A stretch of DNA of 64,000 bases from Charina bottae. Taxonomy: Eukaryota; Chordata; Lepidosauria; Squamata; Charinaidae. The notes under the pieces were generated by a model. That model was not told where the DNA came from. It did no database searches and was given only the letters and a program-made list of their open reading frames with translations. A program made the translations under genes and the position numbers. This document shows positions 1-10,951 of the stretch, one piece after another. The stretch's first letter is position 1; every line of letters starts with the position of its first letter. Location of the stretch: NCBI GenBank assembly GCA_023362775.1, contig JALMGJ010000006.1, positions 55,073,501-55,137,500 of the forward strand. The letters are read 5' to 3'.

Positions 1-216
1 AGTGCGGGAGCTCACTCCGCACCCAGGGCTAGGGTTTCGAACCTCCGAACATGCGATCGTCCGATCAGGGAAGTTGTGAATTAATCTCCCTTAGTTGTCT
101 TCTATTTTAACTCCTTCTGGGGATGAATAGGAAGCAAAAAGGCCCAAGGTTAGAATAACTTCTTCAAAGATGCTTATCAATAAAAATGGTGTCTTGCCCG
201 CTGACCAACCACGCCC
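1..216 (-). mobile_element. tRNA-derived squamate SINE, interrupted, cut by window edge
   Basis: Positions 1-72 match the same tRNA-derived SINE seen at 3950, 6508, 13175 and 51906, including the B-box region. The tRNA-like head reappears at about 190-216. About 115 bp of unrelated AT-rich DNA lies between them and replaces roughly 10 bp of the SINE. The element reads on the minus strand and its tail lies beyond the left window edge. The SINE is non-autonomous, transcribed by RNA polymerase III and copied by a LINE enzyme. Confidence 0.75.
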
Positions 217-3200
217 TCCTACTTTGTATCTTATTCCCTAATAATTTTGGAGAGTGAATTTCCACCAGGCATTTTTAAAATCAGAATATATTAAAAAGCA
301 GCCTTGGGACTGCCAACAGCCACATTATAGTTTTTTACATACCTGAGAACTTAAATTATTTTCAGTGGAAATTTTGTCATGCAAGATGTTTTGTTCCTAT
401 ACTAGGAGTCAGCGAAAAGAACTTCCTAAGATACCACAGAGGCAAATGGTTTATTGTCATGGTTCTGTATGTATCTAATAAAATCAACAAAGATTACACT
501 GACATAACAAGTCAAAAGCTATCCTGAAATAGTTTATTAGGGCTGTGGAAAGCTTCTACTGGGTAATTCAATGTAGCAAAGCTTTGGTTGAACCATGCCT
601 TCAAAACAGATTTGTGAACTGAAGCGAAGATTCTTTCAAAGCAGCAGACCAAACTGTGTGGCTTCAAAATGCTTTCAAGCCTTCCATAGCACTTTAGAGA
701 TTTCTTGGGGGGTTTGCTGCTTCTGAGATGATAACAGACAATATATAGCGTTGTAACTTCAATTTGATACATGGAGAAAGTTGAGGGGGAGTTTGAGTGG
801 TATGATGGCTTCTCTGACACTGACATGAGTAAACAGGCAATGAGATTTATCACCACACTAAACTCTCTGCCTTTCAGAGCAATTTTGGGGTGGCAAGGTT
901 AACATCACTTTGGACTTCATTCACTTTCTCAGCTCTCACCTTCAGTTTTCCTGTTGATCTGCAGGAATGTGAGGATATCAAGCCAACACCTAAAAACTAC
1001 AAACAAAATAAAATTTATGCATGCTTGGATTTTTATGGTTTTCTTATTGCTTAGAATTTTTTTTACACAACCCCCCCTGAAATGACTATTTGGGGGCCAA
1101 AGATGCTCAGAAACATTTTCCTGATAAAGATTCCTAAATCACTTGATTCTTGTCAGAGGGATGACTACAGATATTCTAAGGTACTGTTCATTATTAAAAA
1201 TCAGACACCAGTTCAACTTCATAAGAAAAAACCACTGATAAGAGAGACTTTGATCCAAATTTCTTCTTAATAAGAAGTTTCCCAATTGGGTAACTGGCAT
1301 ATGCAGTAGCTGGGATGTTCGGGTGAAGGTTCCAGGATTTTGAAAGCAGACATTGGTATTCCATGATGATTTATTTATTGTTCAGTTTCCTCTGTGAAAC
1401 AGCCATTACAGCATAGCTTAGTTCTTAGATTTAATTTGCTTCACACCACAGAAATGCAAAGTTAAGGTAATGTTGACCCTTTTAACCTATTCTTGTGGTA
1501 GACCCATGTAGTAGGTGAATGGTTAATTGATAAGATGGCCAAGTAATTGTGGTAGCCATTTGGAATGAAGACAATAATTTCTCCTCATGGGATACAGATG
1601 GAATGTGCAACCCAGGGCCTGTGGACAAAAAAACATTGTCGCCCAAACCCTGATCCTGTATTTCATCCTCCTTCAGAGATTCATGTAGCCTTTCCTAGGA
1701 GAGTAGAAGAAATAAGGGATCTCTTCTTTCCTCCCAGCATAACAGCTGGAAATACCCATTATTCTGTGATTTATAACAACAGGACTGCAGCAATTTCCCT
1801 TTAGTTTTGCAGCCATGGAAGAAAGAGTAAATCTCATGGCTCTCTCTTACCTCCCAAGAAATGGGCTGAAAATCATTGCATTTTGCTACAGAAATGCTCT
1901 CTCTCCTTCACTGGGACAAAATTGGAAGCAGGTTGACTATATGCATGAGTGAAGGAAGTGTGTGTGTTTGCAGAGGTAATAGTGTGCATTTATGAGTGTG
2001 GGTGCATGAGTATGAAAGATAGATTGTATGTGCCCATGCATATAGACTCATGTTTAGGGAAGTTAGGATAGGAGCAAGGGAAAGTGGTGCAAGGACACTG
2101 TTGGAAACAGCAGGAACATAAATAATGTAACAATTCTCTGAGGAAATAAAGTGAATTTAACATATTGATCTCATTGGGGTTTTGATGTAATTTTATTAAC
2201 TGTAATAATTTTGCTTTAAAATGACTGCATTTCTTTCGCCTTGCTCAGAATGGAGTGACAAACACCTCCCTAGACAATGTATTTATATTGCAATGATTAT
2301 TTGTAGGTAAAGAAAATCAATGTTTGATTTTCTTGCATTCTTCTTTCTTCCATTTTTTTTTTTGCTCCTAAGGGTGTTCCCATAGTATGGTTGTTTCATG
2401 AAAAAGAGGAACATTTTCTCAGGGCTTCTAATTATCTGAAATGCATGTTTTCATTTTTAAAAACATGTTTGTAATAAGGGATCCTCAGCAGGAACACTGG
2501 GGAAATGCAAATTAGGTTTAGACTTAATTTAAATGACAAATGCAAAGTCAGAAAATGACTTTTTTAGAATGTGCAATACTTACTATAAGTATTTACTGAA
2601 TAACCCTATTTCACTCTTCAGTACCAATTGTATGAAAGGGCTTCCAATATTCACCGATCCAGCTTAACCTGGACTACTAGAAATATAGAAGCTGCATTCG
2701 CACAACATGCTATATGAACACATCCAGTGTGTCAGCCAACTGATGTGAGATCAACATCAGTCTGTACACATGGAAGACCTGATCCATTGAACAGTTTACC
2801 ATTCATTGTATACTAGATGTAAATACAGCTAGTATGAGATTGTGTGCCAATTTCTGTGGGGTAGAGGTTGGAACTGCTCAGGCATATTGAAAACTCATGG
2901 TAGCTTTTTGTGCAATGATGATATATTCAGTCTAAACTTTTTCATTCCAAACTTGTGAATGGATATAGTTCTCAACACAGATTCCTGTGCACCTTGGATC
3001 CAGTTTGAGCTTTCTCCAGTTTTTTCCAGTTTCCTTGGACTGCTTAAAAAATCAAGCATTCTTCAGAAAGATTTGAAGACTCCTCTCTTGCCTGTTTCCT
3101 TATTTTGCTCCAAGAAGTGGCATCTGCAGCAAACCACAATGATGACAAAATTATATCATTCACATTGTTAAGTTATCATGCAAATTCTACCATTATGTAC

Positions 3201-3938
3201 TTGACTCCTGATGTTTAATACAAGTACTTAAGGCATAACATTGTTATGATGATGACATCATGCTTTTTCATTATTAACCACCCACGCCACCCCTGCCATG
3301 GATATAAGCCTCTTATCTTTGCCTATGGAGAAGGAATAACGCAGCAATCAGTCTGACAAATACTGTAGATATTGATCTAAAGGCCCGATTACACATAACC
3401 ATGGATGTTCAAATCAGCCATGATTTGAATTTAAACTTAAATTTAAATGTATTATTGGATTCAAACAGTCAATCCAATTTGATTTGATTTCCATTTTGAT
3501 CTGCTAAAAATTTGCATGTACATGTGCATATCACTTCAAGTAAGAATTGCAGTAGAACTTAGAAATATGCCTTCAGCAGGAGTGCTTTGCAAATCAGTGC
3601 AAAGAATGACAAGATAGATCATGTTTTCTAAGGATAGGGTGTGCTATTTGGAGAATCATTCAGAAATTCACATGCCAACAATGGTTCATAATGTGTTTGA
3701 AAAAGATACTGGGTAGGGGAGCATGGCATTAAAACTGTGATGTCCGAGTAGTCTGGAAAAAGTCAGAAGAGTTCAAATAAATCCAAAATGAAAAAAGAAA
3801 ATTGAAGATGCTAAAAGTAGTGGTAATTGCAAAAGAGGCTACCTTCAGCCTACCTTTTGCTGTTCTGGTATAGGGGACAATTGTAAAAACTTAAGATTAG
3901 GTAACAATGGATCAGAGATAGGAGGCAGCATATATCTA
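217..3938. other. No recognisable gene or element
   Basis: AT-rich DNA with short unrelated open frames only. A TG-rich patch lies near 1960-2040. I see no splice-framed exon, RNA gene or repeat that I can name. Confidence 0.6.
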
Positions 3939-3949
3939 CTGTTCAGGAT

Positions 3950-4288
3950 AGTAAAGGTAAAGGTTCCCCCCGCACATTTGTTCAGTCGTGTCCGACTCTA
4001 GGGGCCGGTGCTCATCTCCGTTTGTTAGCTGAAGAGCCAGCGTTGTCCGAAGACACTTCCACGGTCATGTGGCTGGCATGACGCGTGCAGAACGCTGTTA
4101 CCTACCCACCGAAGTGGTACCTATTAATCTACTTGCATTTGCATGCTTTCGAATTGCTAGGTTGGCAAGAGCTGGGGCGAGTGCGGAAGCTCACTCTGTC
4201 ACGCGGGGCTAGGGATTTGAACCTCCGAACTTGCGATCTTCCAGTCAAAAAGCCTGGTGTCTTACCCGCTGAGCCACCACGCCCCATC
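3950..4288 (-). mobile_element. Full-length tRNA-derived SINE with 11-bp TSD
   Basis: On the minus strand the head carries an A box (TGGCTCAGCGG, plus coordinates 4266-4276) and a B box (GGTTCAAATCC, 4213-4223), the internal RNA polymerase III promoter of a tRNA. The tail at 3951-3962 is a short TTTACC-type repeat, as in the squamate SINE family with an ACCTTT-like end; I am not sure of its formal name. A perfect 11-bp duplication, CTGTTCAGGAT, flanks it at 3939-3949 and 4289-4299, so both ends are exact. Confidence 0.92.
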
Positions 4289-4299
4289 CTGTTCAGGAT

Positions 4300-4806
4300 G
4301 CCTGAGTAAATTATTTTTCTGTCCATTTATACTTTGGATACTTCCCATTAAAAAGTCCCAGCTGAAATGTCATCATCATGGCCCACTGTAACACAACTAT
4401 GAAGTCTTTCTTATCCCTGCCAATATGGATCAAGTTCCCTTTGTCTTTCACCTTATTCTGTGTAGCCCCCCTGTGACCTGACTCTCAATTAAATGGCAGC
4501 ACATTAGGGCTCCAGACATAATTTCTTTCAAATATGACATTTACAGTATTAATTCAGAACCATGGCATGTGAGAGTAGCTGAATTAATGACAATGATCAC
4601 TGTCTTAAAGCACATAAACTATCCATCCATTTTCACTTCTACCTCCTCTTAAAGTTTTTTATTCTTAACAATTTATTGTTTGGCTTACTATTGTGAACAG
4701 CTTCCAACAGAAAGGATATAACTTGGAGGTTAGAGTGGTCTGTTTTTTCCATTTATTGTGGTTGAACCCAATAAAAGCAGATTTATTTAACCAGCCAAAA
4801 TTTATA
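4300..4806. other. No recognisable feature
   Basis: AT-rich unique-looking DNA. I see nothing to annotate between the SINE and the U6 pseudogene. Confidence 0.6.
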
Positions 4807-4912
4807 ATACTCGCCTTAACAGCACATATACTAAAATTGGAATGATATAAAGAATATTAACATGGCCTCTGCACAGGGATCACACACAAATTCATGAAGA
4901 CTTCCATAACTT
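4807..4912 (+). pseudogene. U6 snRNA pseudogene
   Basis: The segment aligns end to end with U6 spliceosomal RNA. It keeps the central block CACATATACTAAAATTGGAA without change and then the regions matching ATGGCC..CTGC and CAAATTC.TGAAG. About one base in five differs, mostly transitions and lost CpG or G positions, including several changes in the 5' stem. The run of T expected at the 3' end is missing (CTTAAA instead), and I see no U6-type upstream promoter. It is therefore a dead retrocopy carried there by LINE machinery, not a working snRNA gene. Confidence 0.88.
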
Positions 4913-5338
4913 AAATACCATCACTTCCATAAATGTGTGACTATTTTATTTAGAATTTCATATCCCAGTTATATCCACATCTTCCTGTCTGAATTTATTG
5001 GTCATTCTTAGGTGCTTTTGAAAGTGTTTCAAATGTACTCCTTTTGAATGTACTATATAATTGAGTTTGTAATGCTGTAAATCACCATGGGAAACCTACA
5101 TATAATTATCACTGATCAGAAAGACAGCAAGAACCAGGGAGTCCACAACTAAGATACGATAACACGGCTTTTCGGAGATAAACCTGAGGTCCCCAGTGTG
5201 GCATCTAGGAGGCCAACCTCTCCACAGACACAACTCTTTCTTGCAGTTCTCTGCTAAGTTTCCCTGTCTCCTCATACCTTAAATACATTTTTATATTAAT
5301 AAAATATTAATATATTTAAAAGATATATTCAATGAACA
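4913..5338. other. No recognisable feature
   Basis: AT-rich spacer between the U6 pseudogene and a tetranucleotide microsatellite. Nothing recognised. Confidence 0.55.
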
Positions 5339-5339
5339 A

Positions 5340-5432
<93 letters not shown>
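5339..5432. repeat. Compound microsatellite (TCTG)n(TATC)n
   Basis: About ten uninterrupted TCTG units pass into about thirteen TATC units. This is a direct read, and GATA/CTAT arrays are common in squamates. Confidence 0.97.
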
Positions 5433-5436
<4 letters not shown>

Positions 5437-5536
5437 CTGCCCAGATTCACAGCAGTGAGATGGATGGCTATATAAAATGTACACAGACACAGACACACAC
5501 AGACACACATGAATCGCAGCAACTTTCTTATGGCAA

Positions 5537-5704
5537 TATGTCTATGAAGGCTCTCAGTCATCCAGGTGGAATTGTCTGTAGCTTGAATCATGTCAACTGG
5601 ATTTCTATTTTCTCAGTGGAAACGTTTCGCTCCTTATCCAAGGAGCTTCTTCAGTCTGAGCAAAGTTGGTAAGGGAATCCTAAATATGTTTCTAGGTAGC
5701 TGTA
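5537..5704 (-). mobile_element. Penelope-like element end fragment with 13-bp TSD
   Basis: The 168-bp insert is flanked by perfect copies of TTTCTTATGGCAA at 5524-5536 and 5705-5717. Positions 5545-5660 are nearly identical to both arms of the palindrome at 14071-14280. On the minus strand, 5654-5624 reads CTGAAGA, a 19-nt segment with a 7-bp stem (GCTCCTT/AAGGAGC), then GAAAC, which resembles a hammerhead ribozyme core. Assignment to a PLE rests on the shared motif architecture and 13-bp TSD with the coding PLE at 22670-23812. No coding sequence is present. Confidence 0.7.
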
Positions 5705-5804
5705 TTTCTTATGGCAAGTAGCTGAAGTTCAGTCATTTGTTTGGAAGTGTGCCCTTTTCAAACTGGGGTAGTAGAGAATATCTCATGGGACTAAAGGGAT
5801 AGCC

Positions 5805-5839
5805 TCTGTGGGGGGAGATGGGCGGTGATATAAGTATGA

Positions 5840-5878
<39 letters not shown>

Positions 5879-5905
5879 ACAAATAAATAAATAAATAGCT
5901 AGCTA
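5805..5905 (+). repeat. LINE/SINE 3' tail with (AAAT)n
   Basis: A short stretch, GGGGGGAGATGGGCGGTGAT, is followed by a long ATAA/AAAT microsatellite. The same 'GAGATGGGCGG' plus (AATA)n ending occurs at 25092, 28769 and, in variant form, 31740, so it is the shared 3' end of a retroelement family whose copies seed the microsatellite. Confidence 0.75.
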
Positions 5906-6500
5906 GCTGTGGTAACTGGGTGAATTTTGATTAAACAAGATCACTATGCTAGCCATTATATGACTTTGCCATGTCTACCATTAGAGCCAGTCTTTTAGGA
6001 CACTTACAACATGCAGTCAAAATTCCAGATATGCTCCTTGGTTCAGTGATCTGAAACGGCTGGGTATTTTTGGTGAAGATGACATTCTACAGAGATTGTT
6101 CGTTTGGCTTTACATTTAGAAGTTCCCTAATTCAATGTATTTATTTATGCACTTATATAATTATGCGCTGATGTATTTTTTTATTTCTTTTGGTACACTT
6201 TGATTCTTTGCATTCTAATAGGAATTCTCTGCTCAGTTATAGCTAAAAGACATTGATGCCATTGAGGCATAAGACTGAGAATCTAGAGAGTGGCTGCTGG
6301 CTAGAACAGATCACCTTGGGGTGGGTATTTGACCACATATAAGGTAGTTTTTAATACACACATATAGAAACGTTAGAGCTTGGCAACCTTTTCAGGCATG
6401 AGGCACAAAAAATAATTTATTTTTAAAAAGTATCAGTATAATAAAGAAGAGACCTCGAAACATGGTACCAAAAGATAATCTTTGATTAAATGTCACGGGA
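5906..6500. other. No recognisable feature
   Basis: AT-rich DNA; nothing I can support. Confidence 0.55.
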
Positions 6501-6507
6501 TATTAAA

Positions 6508-6861
6508 AGGTAAAGGTTCCCCCCGCACAGTTGTGCAGTCGTGTCCGACTCTAGGGGGCGGTGCTCATCTCCGTTTGTTAGCCGAAGAGCCAGCGTTGTC
6601 TGAAGACGCTTCCACGGTCATGTGGCCGCATGACACGCACGGAACGCTGTTACCATCCCACCGAAGTGGTACCTATTCATCTACTTGCATTTGCATGCTT
6701 TTGAATTGCTAGGTTGGCAAGAGCTGGAGCTAGTGCGGGAGCTCACTCCGCACGCAGGGCTAGGAATTCGAACCTCCGGACTTGCGATCTTCCGATCGAC
6801 AAGCCTGGCGTCTTACCCGCTGAGCCACCACGCCCCTTTACCTGCTGAGCCACCACACCCC
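6508..6861 (-). mobile_element. tRNA-derived SINE with duplicated head
   Basis: Same family as the SINE at 3950. On the minus strand the tRNA-like head is followed by a B box and the conserved body, ending in the TTTACC-type tail near 6508. The outermost 24 bp of the head (6813-6836) is repeated with two mismatches at 6838-6861, so the copy begins with a tandem partial head. Flanking target duplications are not clear because the right flank is low-complexity ATTACTT repeats. Confidence 0.88.
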
Positions 6862-6942
6862 TTATTACTTATTACTTATTAATTATAATTATAATTAATT
6901 ATAATAATAATAATAATTATATTATTATAACTTATTATTATC
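6862..6942. repeat. AT-rich low-complexity tract
   Basis: Irregular TTATTAC, AATTAT and AATAAT repeats of about 80 bp immediately beyond the SINE head. Confidence 0.8.
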
Positions 6943-6990
6943 ATGCACCGGATATTACTGTTGGGCAAACATTTGAAGGGTGCCTTGTAG

Positions 6991-7052
6991 TTATTTATTT
7001 ATCTAGAATCATGTCCCACCTTCCCTTCAGGAGCTCAAGGTAGCGAGGCTCC
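6991..7052 (-). repeat. 3' end of an interspersed reptile repeat
   Basis: On the minus strand the sequence reads CCTTGAGCTCC, then AAGGTGGGACAT, then AATAAATAA, the typical ending of a squamate SINE/LINE tail. Only the 3' end is present and the family is not certain. Confidence 0.4.
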
Positions 7053-7740
7053 TTATGCACTTCTGAAAGTGAAGTGGCCATATTGCTTCCCATTTTGCTT
7101 CACTGGTGGTTCCAACAGAACTGTTTTCTGTGCCTGCACATTCACATGCACTTGGAGACACCAGGCGTTTAAAAGGGTTATTTTACACACCCTCATTGGG
7201 CAACGTATATGGAAAAATTTAGGCTATAGGTACAGTATATGTAAATTTATATAAAAAAGACGATTCAATTTCCATATTTTTCACATGAATGTGAAAGACT
7301 ATGCATTAAGTGGTACCGTTTGTACGATAAAAGTTAAATGACCAAAATAAAGGACAAAAGTGACTTTTTGAAAAATAAATAAATCTAAAGGACAGCTTTC
7401 TGAAATAAAGGGCTGTCCTTTATAATAAAGGACATATGGTCACTGTAGCTATAGCAGCTGCTCTATGAGGCCTCAAAGTCCTGACAAGATCAGTTTTGTT
7501 ACCTCCTTGGCATGAAGCACCTGACTGAGACAAAACTTAGCTTATTGCTGCATGCATCAAGTCTTCTGATGGCTTGATGTGAGACTCAGGCTTATGTGAG
7601 ACTCTGTTATTAAGTAGAGAGAAAGCTGCAGAGATTTTAGAGTGTAAGGCGATTTCTGACTTCCGCTGTGGGGGAAGCATGGATCATTGTCTGCCATGAC
7701 TACTTAAATATGTATGCTTCAGTCATACATTCCAATCTCT
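7053..7740. other. No gene; short local duplications
   Basis: Around 7350-7435 the phrases 'AAAGGACA' and 'TTTATAATAAAGGACA' recur several times in direct and inverted form, giving a weak local repeat. Nothing else recognised. Confidence 0.5.
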
Positions 7741-7744
7741 TTCT

Positions 7745-7780
7745 CTCTCCCTCCCTCCCTCCCTCCCTCCCTCCCCTCTC
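7745..7780. repeat. (CCCT)n microsatellite
   Basis: Seven to eight CCCT units inside a longer CT-rich tract from about 7738 to 7790. Confidence 0.93.
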
Positions 7781-7986
7781 TTTCTCTCTTACACATTCAA
7801 CTGCATCCAAGAGCATTATTCCATTCCTAAAAAGTTAGAGACAGAACATTTAACAGATGTGTAAGGTTACACATTTCTATTTTAAGGCAGTACAGCTGAC
7901 ATATGTCCAGCTTGTTTAATACTGCATGGCAAACCTGAAAATAACTTTATTTTGGCCCTTAGTCTCAGCCTTTCCAAACCACTGTA

Positions 7987-7997
7987 TCTATCTATCC

Positions 7998-8038
<41 letters not shown>
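7987..8038. repeat. (CTAT)n microsatellite
   Basis: About thirteen CTAT units with one CATC interruption near the start. Confidence 0.95.
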
Positions 8039-8734
8039 CACAGATAAATGTTGTTATTCTTAGTTTCTTCATGCTCTTTTAAAAGAATGAGATAGAATGA
8101 CGTGTATCTAGGTAAAAATACATGGTTGTTTTGTTTATTTTTTAAGGTAAAACAAGAGAAGGGACCAAAGATGGGGAGAGAAAGAAATAGGAAAGCCATC
8201 TGCAATGAATACTTCTTTTCAGAGTTCATGCACATGATTGAACTTGGCACTAAAACTGTTCTTAATTCAATCCATCTGCACCCTGCCCATAGCATTTCTC
8301 AGTGCCAGCATTCAGAAGGAACAGAATAGAAATTGTACCTTGACTTTGGAAGTAATGTGGGAGCCTCAGATTCATTCCTTAATGAAATGTTCGGTTTCTA
8401 CTAGGTAAACAAATAATTTCAACTACCTCAGGTTTTAAATGTCTCGCACATACTGTACCTCCTCTTTAGGAAATAGTAGCTGTAGATTCCATAAGATTAT
8501 AACTTTATACAGTAGTGTCATAACTTTATGATGAGAATGCCGAGATTGTAAGAGTAGGATTCCTGACTAATTTTCTTTAATAATAACTTCAGTCACTATA
8601 GCCTGTCTCCAAGCTAACCTCCACATTTTCTAGAAGATAGTCTTCCTCAAATGGTTTGACTCAGGGGGAGATGTATATATTTTGATTTGTTTTGTTTTCT
8701 CTTGATACAGTACAGAAGTGATTTGACATTGCCT
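8039..8734. other. No recognisable feature
   Basis: Open frames on both strands near 8032-8329 show no domain and overlap each other; I treat them as chance. Nothing else recognised. Confidence 0.5.
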
Positions 8735-8880
8735 TCTACTGGGGTGGTGGTTTCAACTTCCCAGTCTAACCCACAACTTTGTATTTTTTGGTGGACTTCC
8801 AAGAACTAACCAGTTCTGAACCTGCTTAGCTTTATTGGGATCGGTCAAGCTTAGCTAGATGCTGCCACCTGCTGTGACCC
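8735..8880 (-). repeat. 5S rRNA-related repeat (SINE or 5S pseudogene)
   Basis: The stretch at about 8800-8850 matches the reverse complement of the internal region of 5S rRNA: CTTCCAAGAACTAACCAG, then CCTGCTTAGCTT, then GGGATCGGTC. The flanks (GGTGGTTTCAACTTCCCAGT and a body before it) resemble a widespread squamate repeat whose head derives from 5S rRNA. It is diverged and no longer a rRNA gene. Confidence 0.55.
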
Positions 8881-9083
8881 AATTTTTTTAGCCCTATAAA
8901 AACAAACACACAAGCAATGACCATGCAGGAAAATTAAGACATTTTCAATATTACATTTTTATTTTCATATCTCAAATTCTTTCTGGCCTGTTAATTGGCA
9001 AATTTTAGACAAATCTTTATTTTAAAACATTGAATCAAACAGAAATCACACTCATCTCTAATCAGATAATTATTCGTCAGTCT

Positions 9084-9262
9084 AGCCAATGTAATTTAGT
9101 GGTTAAGGTGATGGACTAGGAATGGGGAAACCCAGATTCTAGTCCATCCTCAGCCATGGAAACTCATTGGGTGACTGTTAGTCAGTCATTCTCTCTCAGC
9201 CCAATCCTCCTCACAGGGCTGTTGAGGACCTGAGGTTGAGGAAGACACATACCACCCATAGG
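9084..9262 (+). mobile_element. tRNA-derived SINE (Sauria-like core), truncated
   Basis: The head has an A-box-like TAGTGGTTAAGG followed by a diverged B box, GATTCTAGTCC. The body, including CTCATTGGGTGACTG, CTCTCTCAGCCCAA and CCTCACAGGGCTGTTGAGGA, is the core common to Sauria-type SINEs. The usual CTTGAGTTATTT 3' end is missing. It stops about 220 bp before the LINE at 9484. Confidence 0.7.
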
Positions 9263-9483
9263 GGTGAGAAGGGAATTTTTATATAACCTTTCTGGTTACT
9301 CGATGCAAAATGAACATCTTAGCTATGCCCAAGATGTCCATAAAATATATAGAAAATGTGTTTCCAATATTCTGACTTTTCCTAGACTGGTTCTATTTAG
9401 AACTCAAGGCCAGCATATGATGGCTAATAACATTGTCATAATTAAAGCTGATTTGTCTTTTGAAACAAATACATTTTCGTTGT

Positions 9484-10158
9484 TCTATTTCAATGCAAGA
9501 GTTGGGCGTGACTTTGATTTGTGGCCAGGGATCATTGGGAAAGAAGGAGTTGAAAATAGCAACATGAATGGAATCTTACTTCTGACGAAATGTGCAGAGC
9601 ATTACCTTGTCATTACTAACACACTATTTCGCCAGAAAAATAAATTTAAAACATCATGGAAGCACCCACGGTCGAAGCACTGGCATCTTTTACATTATGT
9701 AATTGTCCGTGCTAGAGATTGCCGTGATGTACTTCTCACCAGAGCCATGACGAGCGCCGATGACTGCTGGACAGACCATCGATTAATTCGATCCACGATG
9801 GCCATAAAGATTGTCCCTCATCGTAGGCTCCAAGGAAGAAAACCAAGGCGTAAAATGAATACACTGGCCCTTCAAGATTCTACTAAACGAGCTTGCTTTC
9901 AATCAACTCTCAAGGAACATCTGCCTATGGAACTCCCTGAAAATGTTGAGGAACACTGGGTTAAATTGAAGACCTCTATTATTTCAGCCTGTGAACAAAC
10001 TATCGGATACCAGACTAAGAGACATCAGGACTGGTTTGATGAGAACGATAGTGAGATTGAACATATTATTGACAAGAAAAGGAAAGACTTCCAGATATGG
10101 CAAAAAGATATTAACTGTGCCGTTAAGAAAAAATCTATGCCAGTGCAAAGGCAGAAGT
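9484..10158 (+). pseudogene. LINE ORF2, endonuclease C-terminal part
   Basis: The reading frame from about 9487 carries FNARVG, the endonuclease Asn-containing motif of APE-type LINEs (normally preceded by GD, here lost at the truncation point). It continues with HPRSKHWHLL and then DCWTDHRL, which corresponds to the catalytic SDH block. About 140 residues of basic linker toward the reverse transcriptase follow, with predicted helices rich in Lys and Glu. The frame extends upstream to 9264, but those residues do not look like the LINE and probably belong to flanking DNA. The frame is cut at 10158 by the LTR and resumes at 10947. The protein would nick target DNA to prime reverse transcription, but this copy cannot make it. 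Confidence 0.8.
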
Positions 10159-10307
10159 TGTGCTGGCTCGCCTCCAGAACAGATTGGAGAGTCTTAGCAG
10201 TCGGCCAGAGGTAAGGAATGCAGCCCAGAGTCAGTTTGCAAAGCTAGCCGAGAGAGACAAATCAGTGTGTGCCGATAGTCAACGGAGTGAAGCAAAGAGT
10301 AATCAAT

Positions 10308-10408
10308 AATCCAAACCGGGTCAAGGGTTCCAGAAGTCCGAGCCACGATAATCCAAACACGGTCAGGGGTCCAGAAGTCAAGGTAACGATAATCCAAACA
10401 GGGTCAGG
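10308..10408. repeat. 42-bp tandem repeat, about 2.5 copies
   Basis: Copies start with AATCCAAAC at 10308, 10350 and 10391 and share GGTCA..GGTCCAGAAGTC. They lie inside the solo LTR. Confidence 0.85.
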
Positions 10409-10669
10409 AACGCAGGCAAGACAGGATACAAGGGTGGTCGCGAAGCCAAACTGCAACGTTGCTCCCACAACTCCCTCATTGCTCTGTTGGTAATTTATCA
10501 GGAGCTCAGGAGCTGTCCTCTGGGTCCTGCAAAGACTCTCCCTGCCCTCTGCGTAACTCCCTAGCAGCCAGCCGAGCAATTTTCCTCCTGTCCTTTAAGG
10601 CGAGGCGCACACGCCTCCGCCTCTGCCCTTTGGGGGATTCAGGTGAGCTGGGAGGCTGATGGGATCCAG

Positions 10670-10798
10670 CTGGCTGCTGGCTAGAGGGTGGGGACAAACC
10701 GCAATCCCCAGCTTGCTCCCCTGTAGCCTCGGTTGCTGGCTGCTGGCTAGAGGGTGGGGGCAAACCACCATTCCCAGCTTGCTCCCCTGTATCCTCAG
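10670..10798. repeat. 66-bp tandem repeat, 2 copies
   Basis: CTGGCTGCTGGCTAGAGGGT recurs with a 66-bp offset (10670 and 10736), followed by similar CAGCTTGCTCCCCTGTA segments. It lies inside the solo LTR. Confidence 0.85.
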
Positions 10799-10951
10799 GT
10801 ATTGCCAACCCTGCAGTGCTGGGTCATTGTCTGGGACCGTGCCTGCGTCTGGGGCCTCGCCTGGCTCAATCCCCTGGAGGTTTGCCAGGGGCAGCTCATC
10901 TTCTGACTCCTCACTGAGGCCCTGGGGCAGAGGCTGAGCCAGGACAGAAGT

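Larger units (their letters stand above)
10159..10946. mobile_element. Solo LTR (788 bp) inside the LINE
   Basis: The insert starts TGTGCTGGCTC and ends GAGCCAGGACA, so its termini are an 11-bp inverted repeat with one mismatch and the standard TG..CA of an LTR. GAAGT is duplicated on both sides (10154-10158 and 10947-10951), the 5-bp target duplication made by a retroviral or Ty3-type integrase. Removing the insert restores the LINE frame. The LTR is GC-rich and holds two tandem repeats (10308-10408 and 10670-10798). Orientation is unresolved because I see no clear TATA box or AATAAA. Open frames on its minus strand are shadows. Confidence 0.87.

Noticed and set aside
3390..3490. Possible hAT-like terminal repeat near GGCCCGATTACACATAACC
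   Set aside because: No inverted partner or 8-bp duplication could be found.
3950..4288. Functional tRNA gene from the A and B boxes
   Set aside because: The boxes belong to a SINE with a long unrelated body, a tail and target duplications.
5339..5432. CRISPR array or regulatory array
   Set aside because: Simple tetranucleotide microsatellite; the genome is vertebrate and no spacer-repeat pattern exists anywhere in the window.
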